From: Robbsia betulipollinis
Lineage (GTDB): Bacteria; Pseudomonadota; Gammaproteobacteria; Burkholderiales; Burkholderiaceae
Direction of reading: 5' to 3'
DNA: 64,000 bases
NCBI RefSeq assembly: GCF_026624755.1
Contig: NZ_JAPMXC010000001.1
Coordinates: 1,832,365 to 1,896,364, forward strand
The notes below the pieces were generated by a model. It saw only the letters and a program-made list of their open reading frames with translations, did not search any database and was not told where the DNA came from. This document shows positions 48,986 through 58,351 of the stretch, piece after piece. Every line of letters begins with the position of its first letter. Position 1 is the first letter of the stretch. Both the position numbers and the translations under genes were made by a program.

Positions 48986-49896
48986 TTGATCACGGGTTCG
49001 ACTTTGTGCCGCGCCACGCGGAAACGGCGGAAAAATCCCGTCGATGAAGAAGGTTCCGCGGCGGAATCGCGGTGGTCGCGCTGGGTCGGCGCGTCCCGTT
49101 CGGAGCGATCCCGGTCGCCGCCGCCGCGGCGTCCCGGCAGCCTGGCAAGCCAGGGTGACGGCAGCGGACGCGATGCGAGCCGCGGGGCCAGCGCGAAACC
49201 CAGCGCGCCGAGCAATGCGACGACACCGATGATGCCTGCCAGCCAGATGCACAGATGAGCCCAGTCCACGCCGCCGGACGCCGTCGGGACCGCGGAGCCT
49301 CCGGGAAGCCTTCCGCGAAAGATCGGCGAGCCGCGTTCCACCACGACAGAAATATCGTCGTAATCGATCTGGTCGAAACTGTTCCTGACATAGCGTTTCA
49401 CTTCGCTGATCAACGCATCCTGATCGACCTCGCCGGCATAGACCACCAGCACGGCGACATGCATGCGCTTCGGGGTATCGATGTTGCCCGTTAGCGGGTA
49501 GCTGACGTTCACCCGGGCGCGAACGACATTGTTCAGCGCCGACAGGTTGCTGGAAAGCCGTTGTTCGATATAGGAGATCAGCCGCGAGTGTTCGGCGAGG
49601 GGCGTCGAAATCAGACTGTCGGACGGGAACGCCTGGCTTATCTGAATCTCGGCCGGTTGCGGCAGGTCGTAGCGGCGGGTGAGGTCCACGGCCGCGGGAA
49701 AGTCGTTACGCGCGACGTCCACCGCGAAGACGTTTTTACCAAGGTCGCGTTTGGTGGCGGACACGCCGTGCCGCTGCAGTACCGCCACCACCGCGTTTAC
49801 CTGCGGTTCCGTAAGGCCGGACAATAGCGATTCGTTGTGGCACGCGCAGAGTACGAGCAAGCTTGCCAGTGGCAGCATCCGATAGACACGGCGCAC
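48982..49896 (-). CDS. sctJ: T3SS inner-membrane ring lipoprotein SctJ (PrgK-like)
   Basis: A 304-residue YscJ/PrgK/FliF-family lipoprotein. The lipobox is VLCAC within the first 20 residues. Two ring-building modules follow (LTEPQVNAVVAVLQRHGVSA and the RVNVSYPL/VAVLVVYAGE region). A transmembrane helix (LCIWLAGIIGVVALLGALGF) and a basic cytoplasmic tail of ~70 residues close the protein. It forms the inner-membrane ring with SctD. Confidence 0.95.
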   Translation of the reverse strand: MRRVYRMLPLASLLVLCACHNESLLSGLTEPQVNAVVAVLQRHGVSATKRDLGKNVFAVDVARNDFPAAVDLTRRYDLPQPAEIQISQAFPSDSLISTPLAEHSRLISYIEQRLSSNLSALNNVVRARVNVSYPLTGNIDTPKRMHVAVLVVYAGEVDQDALISEVKRYVRNSFDQIDYDDISVVVERGSPIFRGRLPGGSAVPTASGGVDWAHLCIWLAGIIGVVALLGALGFALAPRLASRPLPSPWLARLPGRRGGGDRDRSERDAPTQRDHRDSAAEPSSSTGFFRRFRVARHKVEPVIK

Positions 49897-49902
49897 GGCG
49901 GA

Positions 49903-50187
49903 TTACCCCTTGACCAGCGTTTCGACGCCGCTTGTAAGGCGTTTCACGACGCCACTGACGACGGCGTTGTTGATGCTGTAATTGGCCAGTTCGACCTGAA
50001 ATGCGGCGAGTGCCGCGGGATTGGAATAACCATTCGGTGTCTGCATGAAAGAGTCGATTCGGTTCCTGCTCGAAATCATGTCATCGGTGAGATTTTGCAC
50101 GGCCGATCGCAGCGCTACATCCAGACTTTTTTCGCCTTCGACGGCGGTCGCCGAAAACGCAGATGCAACGATTGGGACGATTTTCAT
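49903..50187 (-). CDS. sctI: T3SS inner-rod protein SctI (PrgJ-like)
   Basis: A 94-residue small helical protein with the inner-rod C-terminal pattern (PAALAAFQVELANYSINNAV, SGVVKRLTSGVETLVKG). It is shorter than but equivalent to PrgJ/BsaK and lies between the needle and sctJ genes. AGGATCC precedes ATG 50187. It lies six bp before sctJ. Confidence 0.9.
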   Translation of the reverse strand: MKIVPIVASAFSATAVEGEKSLDVALRSAVQNLTDDMISSRNRIDSFMQTPNGYSNPAALAAFQVELANYSINNAVVSGVVKRLTSGVETLVKG

Positions 50188-50245
50188 CGAAAAGGATCCT
50201 GAAAAATGAATGTAGCGCTGTTTGCGTCGTATCAGACCACGGCGC

Positions 50246-50539
50246 TTACCGAAGTTTGCCGGCGATGTCGGTGTCGATGTCCTTCATCGCCTTCACCGCG
50301 CTGCTCTGTGCATTCCGGTACATGTTGTACTCGGACAGGAGCGCCTGATAGTTCGCGAGAGCGCTCGGATCGGAGGGGCTTGACTGCAATTTCGCCAATG
50401 CCGCATCCAACGCGCTGCCAAGGCTGCCTACTCCGGTATTGAAACCCTTGGCGATGTCGATGATGAACATATCGAGACCTTCACCGAAAGTATCCGATGA
50501 AGCGGAAGGACTCGATCCAATAGACTCACTTTTGCTCAT
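50246..50539 (-). CDS. sctF: T3SS needle filament protein SctF (PrgI-like)
   Basis: A 97-residue needle subunit. The C-terminal half matches the PrgI/MxiH pattern: a PSDPSALANYQALLSEYNMY turn-helix followed by RNAQSSAVKAMKDIDTDI. The start MSKSESIGSSPSAS gives a Ser-rich N-terminus about 15 residues longer than PrgI. It overlaps the sctD stop by 14 bp. Exported and polymerised as the hollow needle. Confidence 0.94.
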   Translation of the reverse strand: MSKSESIGSSPSASSDTFGEGLDMFIIDIAKGFNTGVGSLGSALDAALAKLQSSPSDPSALANYQALLSEYNMYRNAQSSAVKAMKDIDTDIAGKLR

Positions 50540-51827
50540 GATTAGTTTCTTTATTTCCAGCGATAACGTTATCAAAATACCAATGATCCGGGTCGACCAG
50601 AACGTAGCCGTCCTCGCCTACCCGGCGTGATTTCCCGTCCAGCCAGGTGGTTTTCAATCCGAGGCCGAACCGGACTTTTCGATGACCCCAGTCATGCGAA
50701 AATCGTTTCACCAGGTCCGACATCGCGGACAAGGCATAATCAGTGATGTAACCGGTGACGAAAAACGTCACGTAGCCGCCCGACTCGATTCGCGAATACG
50801 TCACCGGAATGCGGGTCAGACGGGCACTCGCCATCGCGGATACGGCATCCAGCGAGACTTCCCGGATATGCAGGCCCGTCGCGAACGGCAGGACAGGCTT
50901 CAGGAGCGTGGTGGCGTCGTCGATCCGCTTCTTCGCGACATCCGGATCCTCACCCTGATGCGCAACCAGGATCAACTCCGGCTCGCTTACCTTGTCGAAG
51001 AGCAAGGTGAAATAGTCGACGCCGTGCTCATCGAGAACCCGCTCCGACTGTGATCGCAGATCGCCAACGGAGGTGACTATCGGCCGCTGGTTCAAAGGGA
51101 AGCGCTGGGCTATCTGTTTGTTCCAATCCTCGTCGCTTTCCGTTGACGCAATGACATAGACCTTGCCGTCCTTCATGACGAGACGGTTCTTGCCTGCGCC
51201 ATTGTCGAAGACCGTTTCAAGCTGATTCAGCTTGGCCTGATCGGCAAACATGCTTGCGACGATGCAGGTCGCCAGCGCCACGAGCGAGACCGCCACGCAA
51301 CCCAACGCGCCGATGCGGCGCTTCGTCCAGGTGGTCGGCATTGCGTCCGCGATGGCCGTACGGGCGCTACCATCGTGGCTTTCCAGCGCTGTGTGGTCCG
51401 CCGCCGGCGGACCGGCGGCGAAGTGAAGTACCGCATCGGACCAGGGCATGCCGGTGAGGCGGACAGCGAACGCGATGTGCGCGAATTGGCAGACGCAGTT
51501 GAGCCGACCGCCCTCGACCACGCTATTGCCTCCATCGATCCACTCGACGTCGAAGCGGCACTCATCATCGTCCTCACCCGTCTGGAAATTGATCCGGAAG
51601 TTAATGCCCGACTGGTGATGCGGAACAAACAGCATGTTCTTCGCAAATTGCGCGGCATCCTGCACGACTGTCTCAGTGCCCTGCAACTCATCGGACTCCG
51701 TGCTGTTCGGGCCGACGACGAAAAAGATCGAATCTTCCCGCGGCAGCAGCAAGTCGACGCCGAACATCGGACCAAAAAGGATGCGCAGCTCGTAATGGGC
51801 TTCAGCATCAGTCGACACACCATTCAT
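50526..51827 (-). CDS. sctD: T3SS inner-membrane ring protein SctD (PrgH-like)
   Basis: A 433-residue PrgH/EprH-type ring protein: an N-terminal cytoplasmic FHA-like domain (residues 10-140), one transmembrane helix (~171-194) and a periplasmic ring-building part (FPLNQRPIVTSVGDLRSQSE and beyond). AAAGG three bases upstream supports ATG 51827; upstream in-frame ATG codons at 51848 and 51869 lack a site. It is the first gene of the leftward structural operon. Confidence 0.93.
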   Translation of the reverse strand: MNGVSTDAEAHYELRILFGPMFGVDLLLPREDSIFFVVGPNSTESDELQGTETVVQDAAQFAKNMLFVPHHQSGINFRINFQTGEDDDECRFDVEWIDGGNSVVEGGRLNCVCQFAHIAFAVRLTGMPWSDAVLHFAAGPPAADHTALESHDGSARTAIADAMPTTWTKRRIGALGCVAVSLVALATCIVASMFADQAKLNQLETVFDNGAGKNRLVMKDGKVYVIASTESDEDWNKQIAQRFPLNQRPIVTSVGDLRSQSERVLDEHGVDYFTLLFDKVSEPELILVAHQGEDPDVAKKRIDDATTLLKPVLPFATGLHIREVSLDAVSAMASARLTRIPVTYSRIESGGYVTFFVTGYITDYALSAMSDLVKRFSHDWGHRKVRFGLGLKTTWLDGKSRRVGEDGYVLVDPDHWYFDNVIAGNKETNHEQK

Positions 51828-52175
51828 TCCATGCCTTTCGCCAAGCATGCGGCTCCAGGCAGCATGCATTTCAACAAGTAGAAAACGAGACAGAGATGCT
51901 CGTCATTGCATTTCGTAATGAGACATGATTGATTTTGAGCAGTCAATCGAAAAAAACAAACGATTGATATTCGAGGGAAATCCTCTGGGAAAGTGGGTCG
52001 CCGCCCATCCCGCATTGGGCCTGCAACCATATCTTATGATCGCCGTGATTCGCATAATACGTCGGTGTCGAAAAGACAAAAAGCCGTTCGACGATGACCG
52101 CGTTGGTGGTCGGAAAGAGCATGTCGGGATTGGGTTTTCCCCATGAACAAAAAATTCTATGCAGGATAACGAATT
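51828..52175. other. Divergent control region between sctD and the invF-like gene
   Basis: A 348-bp gene-free stretch that should drive both T3SS operons. It holds three alternating repeat arms at 51926-51967 and a second small dyad (TCATT / AATGA, 51903-51921). An ORF of 73 codons (51925-52146) has no good ribosome site and is not called. Confidence 0.6.
51926..51967. promoter_or_regulatory. Triple GATTGA/TCAATC repeat, candidate T3SS operator
   Basis: TGATTGA (51926-51932), TCAATCG (51943-51949) and CGATTGA (51961-51967) alternate in orientation. The second and third form a perfect 7-bp inverted repeat with an A-rich 11-base spacer; the first and third are direct repeats 35 bp apart. The layout suits a dimeric regulator such as the LuxR-type regulator or the InvF-like protein. 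Confidence 0.5.
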
Positions 52176-52787
52176 ATGTATGAAAGGGAGAAGATCCGAT
52201 ACTTGGTGCTGGACAAGCATCGTCTGGTTATCACGACCGACACCGCCGCGCAGGAGGAGCGGAGCATCCCGGTTGCACGAATCGCCAGCCTGCTGGCATT
52301 CATGGAAGCCTCCCTGGGTGTCGACGTGGATAGCGCCACGTTCGAACGACGGGACTGCGCCGCCAATGTGCTGAGGATGACCGCCACGGATCTGTCCTCG
52401 GGGGGCGGGTTCGAGCGTTGGCTGTGCGATCGTGTCGTCGATGACGATTCCCACATCATGCCGCTGCGGTGCTTTCTGCGGACTCAGGAAGCGTATCTGC
52501 TTGTCCGCTTTCTGTTGCTCTCTTTCGATGGCCATGCTTCGGTAAGCGCGCTTGCGCAACGCTATGGCGTTTCGGCGGTCCAGTTCAGGCGAATCTGTAG
52601 AGGCATCTTCGGGGGCGGATTGAAGCGCCGTCTCCGGCAGTGGCGCGCACAGAACGCCCTGCACGATATCCTGTCGGACCACGGGTCGCTCACCGAGCTG
52701 GCCTATCGGCATGGTTTCGCATCGTCGTCCCATTTCGCGCAGGAAATAAAATTTCATTTTGGCGCACGGCCGGGGTGTCTGCGATGA
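52176..52787 (+). CDS. AraC-family T3SS transcriptional activator (InvF-like)
   Basis: A 203-residue AraC/XylS-type regulator. Two C-terminal helix-turn-helix motifs are visible (SVSALAQRYGVSAVQFRRIC, LTELAYRHGFASSSHFAQEI), followed by the usual K-F closing segment. The N-terminal ~100 residues are unlike sugar-binding domains. In SPI-1 systems InvF acts with the SicA chaperone and is encoded just before invG; the same order is seen here, with the stop overlapping sctC (ATGA). The ribosome site (AGGATAACGAATT) is weak, which may limit expression. Confidence 0.88.
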   Translation: MYEREKIRYLVLDKHRLVITTDTAAQEERSIPVARIASLLAFMEASLGVDVDSATFERRDCAANVLRMTATDLSSGGGFERWLCDRVVDDDSHIMPLRCFLRTQEAYLLVRFLLLSFDGHASVSALAQRYGVSAVQFRRICRGIFGGGLKRRLRQWRAQNALHDILSDHGSLTELAYRHGFASSSHFAQEIKFHFGARPGCLR

Positions 52788-54634
52788 ACGCTCGTATTGT
52801 GGATCGTCGGGCGTCGGCTGTCTGGCGTCAGGAGTGCCGTCTCGTGGCGGTGGCCGTCGCCGTGCTGGGTTGCCTGTGGTGGGGTCCGGCATCGGCGCAG
52901 GAATCGTCGTCGCCCGCCACGCTTCCCGCCGGAAACCTGGCGTCGGCCAAATCGACGCCACCAACGTTCATCGCCAACAACACCAGCCTGAGCGACGTCT
53001 TCGATGCGATCGAGGGCAGGATCGAGCGCCCGATCGTTGCCAGTCCGAAGACGCGTGCGCTGTTCGTGACGGGGACGTTCGACCTCGCCTCGCCGACGGC
53101 CACGTTGGACAAGCTCGTGCAGATGATGGGGTTGATGACGTACGACGACGGCCGGTCCATCTACATATACCGGAACAACGAAGTGACCGGATCGATGGTA
53201 CGAATGGGCCGTCAGCGGCTAGGCGATGTGCGGGCATTCCTGCGTTCGTCGAATCTCTATGACGAACGGTATCCGATCGCCGGATCCGACGGCATGGGGG
53301 TGTTTTACGTGTCGGGGCCGCCGATCTACGTGCATCTGGTCGTGGCCGCGGCCAAATATCTCGATGAATTGCCGGGTGCGCAGAGCGACACGGCGATGGT
53401 ATTGCGGGTAGTGCCGTTGCATAACACCTTCGTCGCGAATCGGCGATACCGCGTCCGTGGCGAATTGGTGACGGTCCCGGGGGTCGCCGATGTCATCCAT
53501 GCGCTCTTTGCGACGTCCGGTGGCACCGCCGCCGGCGGCGAGTCATCGGCGGCGGAGGTGTCGCACGCGGAAGCGCGCAAACCGACGGATGTACTCGCGT
53601 TGCCGTTGCCGAAGCCGGCGGACGACGCGGGCAGTGCGTCGGACCAGGGCGGGCCCGGGACCGGAAAGACGGTGGCGATGCGGGAGGACACCGTATGGGA
53701 CGTCCGCATGGTTTCGAATCCCGATGGCAACAGTATCCTGCTGTACGGGCCGCGGGACCACGTCGACTTGATGGAGCGTTCGATACGCGCGGTGGACGTC
53801 GCCAAACGGCAGATCGAGTTGTCTTTGTGGATCATCGACGTCGACCGGCAGAAACTCAACGAACTGGGAATAAATTGGCAGTCCTCTTCCAACTTCGGAC
53901 CTCTCACGGCCAGCGTGAACGGCACGCAAATGGCGGCGCTCAACGGCATCACGTTCCTGGCGACAATCAACGCGCTATCGGAAAAGGGGCGAGCAACGAT
54001 CGTGTCCCGCCCTATCGTGCTGACCGAAGAGAACGTGCCGGCCATTTTCGATAACAGCCATACGCAATATTATCCTCTGGTGGGGGAGCGAACGACTGCA
54101 TTGGAGCATTTCACGTACGGGACGCTTGTCAGTGTGCTGCCGCGATTGACGCGGGAGGCGAAGGAGGTGGAAATGATCGTGACGGTGCAGGACGGTCGAT
54201 CCCAAAACAGTGGCAGCACGGCGAAGGATACGCCGGTCATTCCAGGCGTCAGCAGTACGCAGATCAGCACCGTAGCGCGGGTTCCCCGATTCAAAAGCCT
54301 TCTGCTTGGGGGCAGCACGATCGATCAGCACGAAACGACGACGTATTACATCCCGGGACTGTGGAAACTGCCCGTCGTGGGAAGTCTGTTTCGTCTGGAT
54401 CGGACGCGGACCGAACACATGGTCCGCTTGTTTCTGATTCAGCCGCGCGTTCTCGCGCGGCAGGATGGCTGGCAGGACGGACAGACGCTGACGGAGGGCG
54501 GCCTCTCGTCCAGCCGGTCGGAGATGGCGGCGACGAGCCGGATGTTGCAGCGGTATATGGACAACGTCGACGACGCCCGGGCCGACAGCCTCGAAGGAAA
54601 CCCATCGGAGAAGCACCATGCAACGAATCAGTAG
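52784..54634 (+). CDS. sctC: T3SS outer-membrane secretin SctC (InvG-like)
   Basis: A 616-residue secretin. A Sec signal peptide ends near residue 39 (WWGPASAQES). N0/N1 domains follow (FIANNTSLSDVFDAIEGRIE), with a Gly/Ala/Ser-rich loop at ~250-305. The C-terminal secretin domain contains LSLWIIDVDRQKLNELGINW, VSRPIVLTEENVPAIFDN and VPRFKSLLLGGSTIDQHE, ending with PVVGSLFRL. Its C-terminus overlaps sctW by 17 bp. No pilotin gene is seen nearby. Confidence 0.95.
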   Translation: MNARIVDRRASAVWRQECRLVAVAVAVLGCLWWGPASAQESSSPATLPAGNLASAKSTPPTFIANNTSLSDVFDAIEGRIERPIVASPKTRALFVTGTFDLASPTATLDKLVQMMGLMTYDDGRSIYIYRNNEVTGSMVRMGRQRLGDVRAFLRSSNLYDERYPIAGSDGMGVFYVSGPPIYVHLVVAAAKYLDELPGAQSDTAMVLRVVPLHNTFVANRRYRVRGELVTVPGVADVIHALFATSGGTAAGGESSAAEVSHAEARKPTDVLALPLPKPADDAGSASDQGGPGTGKTVAMREDTVWDVRMVSNPDGNSILLYGPRDHVDLMERSIRAVDVAKRQIELSLWIIDVDRQKLNELGINWQSSSNFGPLTASVNGTQMAALNGITFLATINALSEKGRATIVSRPIVLTEENVPAIFDNSHTQYYPLVGERTTALEHFTYGTLVSVLPRLTREAKEVEMIVTVQDGRSQNSGSTAKDTPVIPGVSSTQISTVARVPRFKSLLLGGSTIDQHETTTYYIPGLWKLPVVGSLFRLDRTRTEHMVRLFLIQPRVLARQDGWQDGQTLTEGGLSSSRSEMAATSRMLQRYMDNVDDARADSLEGNPSEKHHATNQ

Positions 54635-55727
54635 CATGAGCAAGGATTCCCTGTCGAATTTGTCGACGTCGGATGGTGCAGCGGCGGGGATGCCGAAGGG
54701 TAGCGAAAGAAGCGAGGCAGGGCATCAGCCGGCGCAGATGCCTTGCAACAATGCCGAGGAGCGGCTATATGCGCTTCAGGACGATCTGGGCATGATGTTG
54801 GCGCAGAATGCCCGTCGCAAGGATGTCGAGCGCATGCGGCCGCGGGTCTCCGACGAGACCGAGTCGATTCTCGAGGAGGATCGCGAAGAGCGTCTGGCCA
54901 GACTGGCGCGCGTGGTCAAATCCGGGAACCAGAGCCTGCGTGACTTCCTGCGGCAGGCGCGGCGGCTTTTTCCCGACGACAGCGATCTCGTGCTGGCGCT
55001 CCGGGCACGCGGGCGCATGCCGATGGCGGCCCCGTCGGCGGGACCCGAAGGGGCGAGCACGTCCGCCACGCTCGATAATGCCGGCGCGGCAGCGCTGCTC
55101 GACCGCGCCATCGACAACGTTTTCCAGAACGGCGACGCCCGTCATATCAAGGCGGGAATCAACGCCGCCACGCAGGCACGCCGTTATGGCGAGCGCTTGA
55201 ATATGGGCGCGCGGCTGCTGCGCCAGCTGTATCGGGAGTTCCTCGATTTCGTCGATGCATTGCCTGATCTCTACGATGACTGGATCGAGAGGTTCGATTA
55301 CGATCAACGCATCGGCCTCACGCGCTACGTCAGCGAGACGCTGACGGCGGATCGGCGGGCAGTGGATCCGAGCTGTACACAGGAAGTGTTTTCGGCATTG
55401 ATCGTGCAATGCAATGTATTGCGAATGATGACGGCAGCCGAACGTTTGCTGGTGCAGCTGGCGCCGGTCGGCGCGCCGCCACAGGACAGGGGGGACCTCG
55501 AACGCCAGATGGCAGGGTTGCTGACGACGATGATGCGCGACCCGACGGAGGTCAAGCTGGCCGTCGGGATGCTGTGCACGCGGAGTAGGACGTTGAACGA
55601 AAGGGAGCGATTCGTACAACGCGTCTATCGTGCGTTCGCCGCCCTGCCAATTGCGCTTTATCCCGACATCGGCCACCGCCAGACGATTCTAAGCGACGTT
55701 CTCGGTCTGGCCACCCCACATTTCTAG
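54618..55727 (+). CDS. sctW: T3SS gatekeeper SctW (InvE-like)
   Basis: A 369-residue InvE/MxiC/HrpJ-type gatekeeper that holds back effectors until translocators are secreted. The N-terminus is Ser-rich and disordered; the LEEDREERLARLARVVKSGN segment begins the helical repeats, and the C-terminal TyeA-like part includes NERERFVQRVYRAFAALPIA and ends at VLGLATPHF. It overlaps sctC and precedes sctV, as in SPI-1. Confidence 0.9.
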   Translation: MQRISSMSKDSLSNLSTSDGAAAGMPKGSERSEAGHQPAQMPCNNAEERLYALQDDLGMMLAQNARRKDVERMRPRVSDETESILEEDREERLARLARVVKSGNQSLRDFLRQARRLFPDDSDLVLALRARGRMPMAAPSAGPEGASTSATLDNAGAAALLDRAIDNVFQNGDARHIKAGINAATQARRYGERLNMGARLLRQLYREFLDFVDALPDLYDDWIERFDYDQRIGLTRYVSETLTADRRAVDPSCTQEVFSALIVQCNVLRMMTAAERLLVQLAPVGAPPQDRGDLERQMAGLLTTMMRDPTEVKLAVGMLCTRSRTLNERERFVQRVYRAFAALPIALYPDIGHRQTILSDVLGLATPHF

Positions 55728-55825
55728 CACGATGTGTTCGCCTTCGCGTCGCCACCGTCCGGTTGCTTCTTCTTAGACTGGCAATAATTCGCAAAGCGAG
55801 GCTCGACCTCGCGACGGGCATCGAT

Positions 55826-57928
55826 ATGTCATACCTTGCTTCCGGGCGCCGAATCCTCTCGATTCTTCAGAAAAAGCCCGAACTGCTCGTTCTGTGTCTG
55901 ATCATCATGATCATCGGCATGCTCATTGTGCCGCTGCCGCCCGAGCTGCTGGATTTTCTGATCGCCGTGAACATGATCACGGCGTTGCTCGTTCTGATGA
56001 GCGCGCTGCACGTCGTCAACATGCTGAGCTTATCGACGTTTCCGGCCATTGTCCTGTTGACCACGCTGTTCCGCCTCGCGCTCTCGATCAGCAGCAGCCG
56101 GCTGATCCTCATGGACGGCCATGCCGGAAGGATCATCCAGACGTTTGGCGAATTCGTCATCGGGGAGAACATCGTCGTGGGAATCGTCATCTTCGCGATC
56201 GTGACGGTCGTCCAGTTCATCGTCATCACCAAAGGCGCCGAACGCGTCGCGGAAGTGGCCGCGAGATTCTCGCTGGATGCGATGCCTGGAAAGCAAATGA
56301 GCATCGACGCGGACTTTCGCGCGGGAATCATCGATGGCGAAGGCGTTCGCGCCAGGCGAAGCGCGCTGGAACGCGAGAGTCAGTTGTACGGATCATTCGA
56401 CGGCGCGATGAAATTCATCAAGGGAGACGCCATCGCGGGAATTCTGATCATCTTCGTAAACCTGATTGGCGGTATCGCGGTCGGCACGATCAAAGACCAT
56501 TTGTCGATTTCCGATTCGATGTCCACATACACGATCCTCAGCGTGGGCGATGCGCTGGTGGGCCAGATTCCCGCGCTGCTGATTTCGATGGGGGCGGGTT
56601 TTCTCGTCACACGCGTGGCGGGAAGCGAGCAGAACCTGGGTCATGACATTGTCTCGGAATTGCTGTCCAGCAACCATGTACTGTGGATCTCTGCGGGTCT
56701 GTCCGCCCTCATGGGCTTTCTGCCCGGTTTTCCGCTGACGGTGTTTTTGACTGTTTCCGCAGTGTTGGCATTGCTGTGTTGGCGGCGTTGGCGCAATGGA
56801 GCGCTTTCATCCGGTTCTCCGGCCGCCGGCGCCGCAGAGCGGTCTTCGCAGGCACCCGAGGCGCGCGCGGCACCCTTGGCAATCGGCGAGGACTACGCCG
56901 TGCCGGCAGGCCATCCCTTGGTGGTGTTGCTGCCCCACGCATGCAAGGGTTCCGTGGCGCCGCGGCAGCTTGCCACGTCCCTGCATGCCAGGACGTTCGG
57001 CAACACGGGCCTGTTGCTTCCGGAAATTTTCGTCGGGTTCGCCGGCCCTGCGGCCGAAGCGACGCCCGATTCCGGCCACGACGATGACGCGCGGCATCGC
57101 GTGACGGTTCGCGTCAACGATGTCGACGCGGCATCCCTGTATATCGCGTTCGACGGTGTCCGGCTGCTCAACGGCGCCGATTTGAGCCGCGGTTTCGGCA
57201 TGACCGTCTCGCAACTGCTGGACTGCGACGGCGGATCCGTGGACTGGGTCGACGCGGACGCGGCGCGGCTACGGGATCTTGGCGTGGATTTTCGTGAAGC
57301 GCTCGACGAATTGCACGATCAGTTCATTTCCGTGGTGCTGCGCAACTGCAACGAGTTTTTCGGAATACAGGAAACGAAGAATCTGCTGGATACGTTCGAT
57401 ACCCGCTATCCGGAATTGCTGAAAGAGGTCTATCGGCAATTGCCGATACAGAAACTATGCGAAATCCTGAGGCGATTGCTGATGGAACGGGTGGCCATCA
57501 AGAACATGAAGTTGATTCTGGAAACGCTGGCGAATTGGGGAATGCGCGAGAAAGACAGCATCGTGCTGGTGGAGCACGTTCGCACGGCGTTGGGACGGTA
57601 CATCTCACACGGCGTGGCGCATGACGGACGAGTGAAAGTGCTGATGTTGACTCCGGATTTCGAGGACCGGCTGCGCCAGGGTATCAAGAACACGTCGGCC
57701 GGCACCTTTTTGAATTTGACGCCGGATGTCGCGAATGAATTGATCGATCGCATTGGCGCCGCGCTGAACCAATTGAATGCGATTCGTCGCGATTTCGTCC
57801 TGCTTGCATCCATGGACGTCAGGCGCTACACGCGGACCCTGATCGAGTCGCGTTTTCCAGGATTGCAGGTCATCTCATTCGGGGAAGTGTCCGATAACGT
57901 CGAGTTGGACGTGCTCGGGAACATATAG
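55826..57928 (+). CDS. sctV: T3SS export gate protein SctV (InvA-like)
   Basis: A 700-residue FHIPEP-family export gate. Eight N-terminal helices (to ~residue 330) include the signature region with LLTTLFRLALSISSSRLILM and GKQMSIDADFRAGIIDGE. A cytoplasmic domain (~360-700) forms the nonameric ring and ends QVISFGEVSDNVELDVLG. The start MSYLASGRRILSIL is chosen because upstream codons lie outside family homology. A 98-bp gap to sctW is the only sizeable space in this operon. Confidence 0.96.
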   Translation: MSYLASGRRILSILQKKPELLVLCLIIMIIGMLIVPLPPELLDFLIAVNMITALLVLMSALHVVNMLSLSTFPAIVLLTTLFRLALSISSSRLILMDGHAGRIIQTFGEFVIGENIVVGIVIFAIVTVVQFIVITKGAERVAEVAARFSLDAMPGKQMSIDADFRAGIIDGEGVRARRSALERESQLYGSFDGAMKFIKGDAIAGILIIFVNLIGGIAVGTIKDHLSISDSMSTYTILSVGDALVGQIPALLISMGAGFLVTRVAGSEQNLGHDIVSELLSSNHVLWISAGLSALMGFLPGFPLTVFLTVSAVLALLCWRRWRNGALSSGSPAAGAAERSSQAPEARAAPLAIGEDYAVPAGHPLVVLLPHACKGSVAPRQLATSLHARTFGNTGLLLPEIFVGFAGPAAEATPDSGHDDDARHRVTVRVNDVDAASLYIAFDGVRLLNGADLSRGFGMTVSQLLDCDGGSVDWVDADAARLRDLGVDFREALDELHDQFISVVLRNCNEFFGIQETKNLLDTFDTRYPELLKEVYRQLPIQKLCEILRRLLMERVAIKNMKLILETLANWGMREKDSIVLVEHVRTALGRYISHGVAHDGRVKVLMLTPDFEDRLRQGIKNTSAGTFLNLTPDVANELIDRIGAALNQLNAIRRDFVLLASMDVRRYTRTLIESRFPGLQVISFGEVSDNVELDVLGNI

Positions 57929-57937
57929 GGGATCGTA

Positions 57938-58351
57938 GTGAACGCAGTAGTCGATATCGTTGGATTGGTACGGGAGGCGCTTCAGGAGCTGGGATGCGCG
58001 GATAAGGTGAGCGACGCCTTGAACCCGCACGACCCGATAAGTGTCAATTTTCGAGATGGTTCTGAAATACGGATCGATGCAGGCCAGCATGGCATCCATT
58101 TCGTCGCGCCAATGCCATCGGTCACGGAATCCCTGTTGTGTCACGCCTCGACACAAATGGTCGAATTCGCCATGCGTCCTCCACTGCCGGTTTTTTCACC
58201 CGCCAGACCCGTCATCATTTGGTATGACGACCATTTGGCGTTGCACGCCAACCTCGCGGCCGATGGGTTTTCGATGCCGGGTTTTCGTCACGCGCTCGAG
58301 TATTTTTTCGAGGAAGCGCAGGCATTGCTGCAAATCGTGGGAAAACTGTGA
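57938..58351 (+). CDS. InvB/SpaK-like type III secretion chaperone
   Basis: A 137-residue small acidic protein starting at GTG 57938 after GGGGAT. It has the class I chaperone outline: an N-terminal helix (DIVGLVREALQELGC), a central beta-sheet and a C-terminal helix (FRHALEYFFEEAQALLQIVG). Position between sctV and sctN equals invB in SPI-1, which binds SipA and SopE-type effectors. The cognate effectors are not in the window. Confidence 0.83.
   Translation: MNAVVDIVGLVREALQELGCADKVSDALNPHDPISVNFRDGSEIRIDAGQHGIHFVAPMPSVTESLLCHASTQMVEFAMRPPLPVFSPARPVIIWYDDHLALHANLAADGFSMPGFRHALEYFFEEAQALLQIVGKL

Noticed and set aside
51925-52146. 73-codon plus-strand ORF between sctD and the invF-like gene
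   Set aside because: No ribosome-binding site, composition unlike neighbours, and it covers the repeat-rich control region.
51828-52175. PIP/hrp-type box search in the T3SS promoter region
   Set aside because: No TTCG-N16-TTCG or hrp-box pattern found, and the system is of Inv-Mxi-Spa rather than Hrp type.
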